Positions 55,562-64,000 of a DNA stretch of 64,000 nt are shown piece by piece. Made by a program: the position numbers and the translations under genes. The stretch lies in contig NC_034009.1 of the NCBI RefSeq assembly GCF_000346465.2, forward strand, positions 18,433,606 through 18,497,605, given 5' to 3'. Within the stretch, counting starts at the first letter, position 1. Each line of letters opens with the position of its first letter. The notes beneath the pieces are model-generated. The model had not been told where the DNA came from, made no database searches, and worked only from the letters and a program-made list of their open reading frames with translations. This DNA is from Prunus persica. Taxonomy: Eukaryota; Streptophyta; Magnoliopsida; Rosales; Rosaceae.

Positions 55562-57086
55562 TGCTAGCACCTTCACTTGATGTGATAGATTCAAGGGGTT
55601 AGGGAGAGAGAGCTTGATGTTTTCTCTCTTCCAATTTCACCAACTTGAAAAACCCTAGGATGATAGGATTCCATAACTACACACTTGTAGGATCAAAAAT
55701 GTCACAAGAGGGACAAAAATGCCCACAAGCCCTAGTGTAGCCACCCCCCCCTCCTTTTGTGTGTCATCTTTTGCTATCTTGGTCCAACACATTAATCCTA
55801 TAATATGTCACATATGTGCCTAAGTCCATATGGTCAAATCCTTTTTGAATTTTCAAGTCATATGAGACCTTTAATTAAAGTTTCATAACTTTAATTGAAT
55901 ATTTAAATTAATCTAATCAATTTAATTACTCTAGTGACTTGACTAATTTAATCACTCACTTGTCTAACGAGTGTTGGTCCCGGTCATCTTTAGTTGACCA
56001 TGTCAAGTGTCGGGTCAACCGTTTAACCTTTGACCTTTGACTTTCACATTGACTTTGACTAAGTCACAAAATCATTTATTCTCTTCATAATTTCCCAATC
56101 GATTTCTTTTCGTTGTATGATCTTATAGGTTCTAATAAGCGAGGCAGTTTATGAATGATTCATTCTGAATCAAGTATGAATTGTATCCCTCCATACAATT
56201 CTCCATATTGACGAAGGCTAATTATAATTAGTACTTACAGGGCTTCCACAAGCCATGAGTGACACCTAGCAGTATGTCATGGCTACCTAAGCTAAAAAGA
56301 ATTCATTTAGAGAACCTAGTCAGTTTGTGATTACAATGCAATTCGATCATTCTCTAATTCAATACTCTATGTCATATTCTCAGGATATGGTAAACCTGTG
56401 TCAAAATTCCTAATATGACATCTCTTGATTATATGATTCAAAGATTCACAAATCATATCTTTAGAGTATTCTCTCTTCTTACTAAGAGCAGAGATTTCTT
56501 GTTGTACATTCACCTATCTCTGCGTACACGCTGAGAATCCTGAGGAACACCTTTAAGTCACATCATTTTGATACGACTGTATAGTGCTCTCAAAGAGAAA
56601 CAACATATACACAAGACAACTTTGATGTCTCGAGTCTAAGGATTAATTTGCATTATCACAAGTTAGAATTCTTTGTTTGACACTTGTGAGTAAGACTTCT
56701 ATACAAGAATTCTAGAGTTGATTGCGTTCAGTGGACTCCATCTTCTATAGAGCACCTACACATCTGTTTCAGTGTCTCTACACGAATGACTTGAGACTAG
56801 TCATCCTCCCAATCGAGCAGACATAATGTATACCAGTCTTTGTGGGTCACCATTGTCCAATTGGTGATCCTATGACCAGGAATATTTTAGGATACAATAT
56901 TTATATGTATGGAAAGGTTTCGTGCATCTAACTTCTTTAGACCACTTTCCATTTATATCTTAATCCATAGACTTGTTACTTTGTGTACATTATGTATCTA
57001 AAGCACCATTTTTGCCTTTTTACTATTATATATTATTTCCTTAGAATTATCCATTTTATATTAGCTTTTAGGGCATATATCTAACA
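55562..57086 (-). repeat. Copia-type solo LTR, copy C
   Basis: On the minus strand it runs from TGTTAGATATATGCCC (57086) to GGTGCTAGCA (55562), giving TG...CA ends and about 1.5 kb. TGTTAGA-ATATGCCC is a common start of plant copia LTRs. No matching TSD: one side is AATAG, the other AATCC. Only one base separates it from copy B. Confidence 0.6.
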
Positions 57087-57153
57087 AATCCTCCCCGCGT
57101 CCTTCCTTCTTTGTCGACGACATCTCTCCTCACCCACTCTTTCACTCTCATCT

Positions 57154-57157
57154 CTCC

Positions 57158-57216
<59 letters not shown>

Positions 57217-57282
57217 CACACCTGCAACAATGGAGGCGACGACCTTGCCAACGTCCAAATTTCATGTGGACGACGTCAGATC

Positions 57283-57318
<36 letters not shown>
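57154..57318. repeat. (CT)n and (GA)n tracts facing each other
   Basis: A CT tract (57154-57215) and a GA tract (57285-57318) are separated by about 70 bases, so the pair can fold into a long hairpin. The spacer holds GACGACGTCAGATC-like GC-rich sequence. The 57319-57700 stretch beyond has no supported gene. Confidence 0.8.
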
Positions 57319-57320
<2 letters not shown>

Positions 57321-57705
57321 CGGTGAGAGATGAGAGAGAAGAAGAAGGGTTTTAAGCTGTAGTGATGGGCTCGCAAAGGATGAAGTAGACGTGACCAAAA
57401 AATAAATCTTCCAAAGTGTGGTGACATTTGTTGATAACTGATTGGTTGGGGATACTTAGTTGAAATCCTCACCTTGGCATTGCCGTGCCAGGGAAGTTTT
57501 TCTGCATTGGAGGGCGTGATGTCAGTTGCACCAACTCAACACGGGTCTCACCACTTGAGCCTATCACGCGACTAAACCACAGCTACTCGTCAGCTGTTCC
57601 CATCTTATTTTCTACACCTAAATTCTGCCTTTCTCTCTCCAATTTTTTTTGGGAAATAGGCCGCTTTAACCCCTGCTCTACGTGAAAAAAAAACTTACAT
57701 CTAGC

Positions 57706-57814
57706 AGGGATAACACTGTTTTGCTATCTCCGGCCAATAACACAGTGACACGTGAAAAAGTTATCCAATATGTCTTTGTGCTATTGGTCGGGATGGCAAA
57801 AAGTGTTATCCCCG
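57706..57814. repeat. Hairpin MITE
   Basis: GGGATAACACTGTTTTGCTATC on the left pairs with GGCAAAAAGTGTTATCCCC on the right. The inner parts CCAATAACACAGTGAC and GTGCTATTGG also pair. About 109 bases with almost no loop. Related to 18720-18870. No clear TSD. Confidence 0.8.
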
Positions 57815-57879
57815 TGACATGAGATTTGATGCTCTAGCTAGGCGCAATTGCAACTTGTCTTTGGGCAGGTCTAGATTGG

Positions 57880-60060
57880 CAGAGGAGGTATCATCTGCTA
57901 TCGAATTTTACTTATTTTTCATGACCAACTTCTCTTCTTCGGCTATTAGAGGAAACTCTACAACAAAATCTACTAGAGCCTAGGCTTTTATAACAGTCTT
58001 CGGTCGGTAGAAGAGGTCATACTGACTGAGTTCGATGGCCCATTTCATGAGTCACGGAGAAGCGTCGAGGCTATGAAGGATCGATCTCAAAGGAAATTAT
58101 GCCATGACGATGATTCGGTGAGCTTGATAGTAGGGTCTTAACTTTCTTGCGGACACTACAAGTGACAAACTGAGTCTCTCTATTTTTGGATTACGAGTCT
58201 CTACATCGAGGAGGGCTTTTAACATGTAGAATACAGGATGCTATGCCCCTAGTTATTCTCGGATGAAAGCTGAGCTGACTGCTGAGTTGGACATCACCAG
58301 GTAGATGAATAGATCTTCGCATGCTATTGGTTTTGAGAACAAGGGAGGTGAAGTAAGGTAGGTTTTCAAGTTTTGAAAAGCTACTTTACACTCATCATCA
58401 CACTTGCATTTTTGTCCTTTCCTCATAGCTTTGAAGAATGGCATATACTTGTCAGTAGATCTCGCGCTAAACCGATTGAGAGTTGTTGCTCTACTCGTTA
58501 GACTTTGTATCTCCTTTGTTGTAGCAGGTGACTTCATGTTAAGGATGGCCTTGATTTGATTGAGATGTGCTTCGATGCTTTTTTGGGTCACTAAGTATCT
58601 CAAAAATCAACCAGATGAGACTCTAAATATGCATTTGCTCGAATTCAACTTCATGTTGTACTTTAGGAGCAGCTTGAATGCTTCGGCAAGATTCTTAATG
58701 TGGTCTACTCATCGAGGAGCTTTGACTAGCATGTCGTATACGTAGACCTCCATAGTGTTGTCGATTTGCTCCTTGAAAATCTTGTTCACAAGCTTTTAAT
58801 AGGTTGCTCTGGCATTCTTTAGCCTAAAAGGCGTGACTTTGTAGCAGTATGTGCCTCTTTCAATTATGAAAGAAGTCTTTGCTTTATCGTCCTCATGCAT
58901 CACGATTTGATTGTAGCTGGAGTAAGCGTCCATGAAGCTTAACAGTTGATTGCTGAAAGTTGAATCTACGAGCTGATCAAGTCTTGGTAGTGGAAAGTTG
59001 TCTTTTGGACATGCCCTGTTAAGGTCGGTGTAGTCAACGCAAACTCTCCACTTGCCCTGGTTTTTCTTTGCCACTAGAACAATATTGGCTAGCCATTATG
59101 TGTAGGAGACTTCTTCAATGAAGGCGGTAGCTAGAAGCTTGTTGATATCGGCTTTAATGATGGCGACTCGTCTCTTCTACGCTACTGCTTTGCTGGCTGG
59201 GTTGACATGAAGGCGATGACAGATGATCTGGGGATCGATGTCTGGCATGTCGAATAGCTACCATCCGAATACGTCTTTGTTGTTCTGGAGGAAGGTTGTA
59301 AGTTGTACCTTCTCTTTTAAGCTTACGCGTGAACTGATCCGCGCTTCTCTCCCTGGCTTGTCAGGATCAATGGATACTAGTTCAACGTCCTCTTCGAGCC
59401 TTTATCTTTCTTCAGGAGAGACCTCCGAAAGGATTCCATTGGCTTGGTCCTGACTCTTTGATTGGTATTGGTGAGTAGCTATTCCCTTCATTTTCTGGTA
59501 TGCTCGACCATTAGGAATGGGATCTGCTTCCTCATCTGTGTGTTCTACTCCCTTCATATCTGCTTGATTTACAGGGCCGAACTGTGCTTTCTTGCCTTTT
59601 TGAGCCCTTGAATTGAGCATTTCCTTGCCATTGCCTGATCGCTGTTAATATGGCCAACACCTTCCCCAGGGATTTGATAACAGATTTTCTTATGTGTAGC
59701 AGATGTGATGACGTTGATCTTTCCAATCCATAGTCTACCTAGGGTGCCATTATAGAGCAAGACTTCGTCAATGATCATGAAGGTTTGAGAACTGATTACT
59801 GGAGAGGAGTAGACGTTAAGGTTTATCATGTCAACAGTAATTGTAGTTGTTTCATTGAAGTCGGTTATTGACCTAGCTCATCCGTTGATCTTCGTCTCCA
59901 GGCCCATTTGCTACACGAATACCAATTGTAGGATGTTGGATGCTTTGCAATTTGAATGATGATGACGAAGGCGTCGTTGTGAGTAGATCAAGGCCAATTA
60001 AATCTTTCTTTTGAAAGCTGATCACGAGATCGTCTTCCCCTGATGGGAGGCTAGTTGAGA
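57880..60060 (-). pseudogene. pol of the third Tat element (protease, RT, RNase H; decayed)
   Basis: Minus strand: a protease segment with NVYSSPVISSQTFMIIDE (about 59820-59760), RT with GKWRVCVDYTDLNRACPKD and LLSFMDAYSSYNQI (59074-58796), and a YxxDML-type active site near 58740. The RT thumb and RNase H start with SLTSRATTLNRFSARSTDKY (58603-58253), and RNase H remnants extend to about 57880. A frameshift and stops separate the blocks. Confidence 0.75.
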
Positions 60061-60065
60061 CTTGG

Positions 60066-62682
60066 TGACAGGACCCGCCCCGGATTTCCTCAGAAACCGA
60101 GACGAATCCAGTCTTGTTACCGACATCACCCCGATGTCGGGCCCACTTACTAAAAACCGAGACATTCTACCAAAAATTTGGCAGAGTCTCCCCTGTAAAT
60201 TGAACATTTCCCAAATTCAACCTGCTCAAAATTCACAGTTTAATAACCCAATCGACAGCATGCTTTAAAGTGAAATAAACAGTTTACAATAAAGGCATCC
60301 AGCCTCATAAATCAAACCCTAGCACGGGCAATAACAGAGCATGTCTAAGAAATTTGATTACAACAAAAACAAAGCTCAAAGGGAAATTAATGCAAAAAGG
60401 AAGAGTCCTACGAAGGCTCAAGGCTCAGAAGCACACGATTCGGCTCTGTTGCGGAGCTCAGTCAACTACTGGCTGGGGGGGAGCAAAACAAAAAGTTGTG
60501 AGTGGACAAAAATAAAATTCAGTTCAGTGTAAACCAATATAATATAACCCCACCATTTAGAAAACCATGCAAGAAAACCAAATGCATTCCAAAACCGTCA
60601 TAATCAAGTATATACATATATCAAAATCAAATCAATACTGGATGTCAAGTCCAAAATCCATAAAGAAAACTTTACAAACCCACCATCCAAATCTTATAAA
60701 TCCCAAAACTAAACGCTCAAAAGCATACCCATTGGCACGACCGACAAGGAAGTATCCTCACCAAGAAACAAGAACGAATGAATAGTCTCATATATATATA
60801 CATATAAATATATAATATAAGAGATATATATACATATATATGTAATATAAATATCACAATCACCTAGTTGTACCGGGGAAACAATCCACCGAGGGATTGT
60901 TTGACTAGTCCACATGGAAGAGCCCGCATAAAAGAATTCCTCAATTGACCATGTGGCTAAGGAACGAGCCAGTCCAACTGGGGGGCTAACTCTCAACCAG
61001 CATGTACAGCCGAATACTCAAAAATCGTACGCTTGAAAAATAGTCCTACGAGCGCAGACTACTCAATCAAGGGTCTACAGCAACATCCCGTCAAGGATGC
61101 CCCGGGTTCCAACATTTTCAAGTATCTTAAGTTTCAGTATCCAAGTTCCAAATCCGGGGAGGTACATAGGGTAGTGCTTATAGCACTCCAAACTGACATT
61201 CTATACTTACAACTGTCCAACATCTCACATCAACAACCCAAGTACCCCACACATGATCAACATAGCTAGCACATCCTCAAATATAACACATATAAACTCA
61301 AGATACTCAAATACGTCAAAACCCACAAATATCGCAACTACTTTACAAAAATAATGAATTCAACTAATAAATATAACGTGAATTTCAATAAACCATTTAG
61401 TTCATATGCATAAAATTTCCATCATAAAACCATGCTTATAAGTTGAAAACAAAGTCCACTTACAGGTAGTCTCACGCTGCTTGACCCCGAAAGGGTCCCG
61501 CCTGCTGTGTATGCGTGGTCGGAGTATCTATTTCAGAATACGAATACGAGATTAATACAAAGCATTTCGAACGGGAACTTTGAATTAAAATCCTAGTTAC
61601 TCGGGTTTCTAGTGAGTGTACGAGGAATGAGACGTTCTAAGGTCAAACTACCCAATTCAGACGATGGAATAGCCTCAGGAAACACTCAGTCAACCGGGCA
61701 GTCAAACTTCCCAAATCGGGTCAATCGGGCCCACAAGACCCACGACCTCTGTTTTACAATCAGAAAGTTCCTAAAGGTTTCACGGGGTCTAGGATACACG
61801 TCATGCATGTTTAGTCTGAAACGGACTGTCGGATTGCTCACGATCGCACGATCGGATGGTTATTGTAAGACGCAAACTTTAAGTTATTGAATCGGAACAT
61901 CCGGGGTTCCGATTCACGATCCGCGAATTCCTACACGTTCCTAAGAATGTCTAGAGTAACATATTTTGGAATGGAGTCAATCCAACGGTCTGAACATGTC
62001 GAACTCAGATAACTCCTAATATGTGAGATTCGTTTGGGGTTCGAACGTCAACCAAATTGGAATCCGAAGGTACCTACGCACTCGTGAAGACCAGGAGAAC
62101 ACATTGGGATAAAAATGTACCTTTGCTATAGTGCCCAGGCGCCGCCACATGCGCAGGCAGCACGTGGGTGTCCAAAGCGATAACGCTTCCCCAGAAATTC
62201 TCAAAATCATGGCTTAAGACTCCTACCCTAGATGTAACACCATTTTTGGAGTCACTTTTGTTCTTGGGCCTACCCCAAAAAGTGACCAGAAGTGGCCGAA
62301 ATTGCGATCCCAAAATTGGCCGAACCCTAAGTTCAAAATTAACTCTCTTACGCTAGAAATTTATCGAATCCTACCCAACCATCAGCTAGAAGCATGGAAA
62401 ATAGGTAGAAATCCATACCTTACTCGTCAAAGCTGGTGGAGAATTGAGAGAGAATGAGGGGTCTGAAGTTTTAAGAAAAACTGGTCCATTTTCTCGATTT
62501 TTCGACGGCTGGTGGGGCTGACGGCGGCGGAGACCGGATTGGATGAGAAGAGGAGGAGGTGACGGTTCGAACAAGACCCGTCTCGAGGTCGGTCATTGAT
62601 AGTGGCGGCGACGGTGGTCTTGGAAAGTAGCGGCTGCGAGAGAAAAAAAAAAAGAAGGGGAGGGGGAACTCGCGCGGGGAAG

Positions 62683-62714
<32 letters not shown>

Positions 62715-62959
62715 TAATTTTAATAAAAACCCATTTCGAAATATTTACGATTTTGCCATTGGTGATGTTTTGATCGTAATTTCTTCGTTACAACTTCGAA
62801 TCGAGCCCACTACTTGTCTACGGACTCATCTCAGTACAATCTATCCAAAAATACCAAACATTGCTCCCAAACTCTTTTTGGATAAGAAAATAACCAAAAT
62901 ACCCCTACCCCAAGGGTAATTTCATAAATTCATATTTAATTTAGAGTCAGGGTGTTACA
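60066..62959 (-). mobile_element. 2.9-kb solo LTR nested in the third Tat element
   Basis: On the minus strand it starts TGTAACACCCTGAC and ends GGGTCCTGTCA, obeying TG...CA. It is flanked by perfect 5-bp CTTGG at 60061-60065 and 62960-62964. No gag-pol, primer site or second LTR is inside, so it is read as a solo LTR left by LTR-LTR recombination, or an unusually simple non-autonomous element. Related to the fragment at 50037. Contains a (GA)n tract (62682-62710) and TA-rich repeats (60792-60860). Confidence 0.85.
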
Positions 62960-62964
62960 CTTGG

Positions 62965-63538
62965 GAGATAATAGTGGCATGTTTAATCTTCCTATTCTTT
63001 CCCTTGTTGTTTAGCCTGAATTCCTTCGAGTCAGCTAAGATCGTGTTAATCCTTATGACTTTCAAGGGAGGTTCCTTGGCAGTGTAGTGGTCCTCGATCT
63101 ACTAGATGGCCTTCTTTTAGACAAATTATGTACAATGGCCTTCTCTTACTAGGTCTTCGAGGTGTATTCTCCGAGTAAAACAGTTATTCGTATAGTGTCC
63201 ATGCGTCCCATTGAAGGCACAATATTTTTTGGTGTCCCTCTTGTCTGGATCTCTTTTTAAGGGCCGTGGTCTCTTCACCCAAGGCTTGTCTTTTACTTGG
63301 GCTAGGATTTGATGTATGGGGATGGAAAACTTGGTGAAGTCCTCATATACCCGAGTGCCTCCTTGGGGATGTGACTGAGCTTGGCACCGCTCTTGTTGCT
63401 GAATCTGTCCTTTCTTTGACCTGCCTATTTTTTCGTGGTGATTTGGTCATCATTCCAGAGCGCATAGCTTTCCACGGTCGTGAAGACCTTTGCCAGAGTT
63501 TGGCTGGGAGCGATAGTTGGCTTGCGGTATAAGTCGTG
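62965..63538 (-). pseudogene. gag fragment of the third Tat element
   Basis: The minus strand corresponds to the gag end of the 29636 element: the zinc-knuckle region (near 63215-63170, GTHGHYTNNCF-like), then LVREGHCT, then IEDHYTAKEPPLKVIRI. Cut off at about 63538 by another repeat. Confidence 0.65.
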
Positions 63539-63539
63539 C

Positions 63540-64000
63540 TTGGTTCACCAACAACACTCACTTCACCTAACATACAATTGCATTTGAAATTAGTTTCTCT
63601 TTTCTTTAGGCTTAGTACTGCAACTCTCACTTTATCTTCTTTTATTTCTTTTGGCTGCTGGAAAGCTTCACTTGAATTATAATCAGCTCACCAACAATCC
63701 CACCAGAAATCTAGCTCATGCATCTTCATGACCAAGCAACAATTAGCTCATGCTTAGGTCAGAATGATCAACAATTTTGTGGGCTTGTTGACTTGAGCTT
63801 CACTTCAGCAAATAAAAATTTGAGGCCTCCAACTTGAAGTTCAGAATGTCATCTTTCCAACCACATGTCATTTGGGCCAATCCAAGGTCAGATGAAGATT
63901 TTAAGCCTGAAACAAGTTGTTAACTTAGTCTTCAGGTTTACACGTTTTTGTACCTTTTTTTCCTATCCAATGCTACCTAAAGCTCAATTAACTGAATGAC
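63540..64000 (-). repeat. Probable dispersed LTR-like repeat, copy 4 (window edge)
   Basis: AGCTCATGCATCTTCATGACC and TCATCTTTCCAACCACATG resemble segments of copy 3 near 41105 (AGCTCATGCATATGTCATGC) and 41240 (TTATCTTTCCAAACATATG). Runs off the window. No gene is supported. Confidence 0.35.

Larger units (their letters stand above)
57830..63538 (-). mobile_element. Decayed Ty3/gypsy Tat-lineage element (third), truncated, with nested solo LTR
   Basis: On the minus strand gag (63538-62965), protease, RT and RNase H (60060-57880) follow in order, closely matching the element at 29636-37800. The solo LTR at 60066-62959 sits between gag and protease; removing it rejoins the two halves at CTTGG. 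No LTR of its own is visible, so both ends are truncated. Many stops. Confidence 0.8.

Noticed and set aside
57154..57318. CRISPR-like or satellite array
   Set aside because: Only simple dinucleotide runs and no spacer-repeat structure; the host is a plant.
57068..57472. 134-aa Arg/Glu- and Ser/Leu-rich ORF
   Set aside because: It consists mainly of the facing CT and GA microsatellites.

Overview
The window is nuclear DNA from a flowering plant, most likely a eudicot. Evidence: three coiled-coil NLR (CC-NB-LRR type) resistance-gene homologues, plant Ty3/gypsy elements of the Tat lineage (two RNase H domains), Ty1/copia remnants, a Mutator-like element, hAT and PIF/Harbinger MITEs and a tRNA-derived SINE. 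The repeat types would fit Rosaceae, but nothing seen here settles the family. No rRNA genes, functional tRNAs, CRISPR arrays or bacterial operons are present.

Layout. 1-67 and 10406-10910 are flanking DNA with an exon-like remnant of a glutamate-receptor-like gene; between them sits an almost complete Tat-lineage retrotransposon (68-10405) with a perfect 5-bp target-site duplication (TSD). Besides broken gag-pol, it carries on the opposite strand an intron-containing gene with its own TATA box. 10964-13058 is a dispersed LTR-like repeat with a nested hAT MITE. 14375-16324 (-) is an NLR-like gene lacking the nucleotide-binding core. 20492-23689 (+) is a full-length NLR with a doubled N-terminal region. 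24829-29077 is a Mutator-like element (perfect 9-bp TSD) holding the start of a mudrA-like gene and, on the other strand, a C-terminal piece of a RAD51-paralogue gene resembling XRCC3. 29495-41835 is a stack of decayed insertions: SINE, a second Tat element with a hAT fragment in its gag, LTR-like repeats and a copia element. 43966-47716 (-) is the best preserved gene, a two-exon CC-NLR with all diagnostic motifs. 47717-57820 is gene-poor and full of MITEs, foldbacks and LTR fragments. 57830-63538 (-) is a third Tat element, same family as the second, split by a 2.9-kb solo LTR with a perfect 5-bp TSD.

How it fits together. The three NLR homologues (-, +, -) form a loose resistance-gene cluster, expanded and separated by transposable elements. 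Only the third looks fully functional from sequence; the second is open throughout but has altered kinase-2 and MHD motifs; the first lacks the NB subdomain. All the clear gag-pol reading frames are interrupted, so every retroelement here is probably non-autonomous. The most noteworthy items are the antisense, spliced gene inside the young Tat element and the gene-capturing Mutator element.

Limits: everything was read by eye, without alignments or searches. Element boundaries with a stated TSD are firm; boundaries given as approximate are not.
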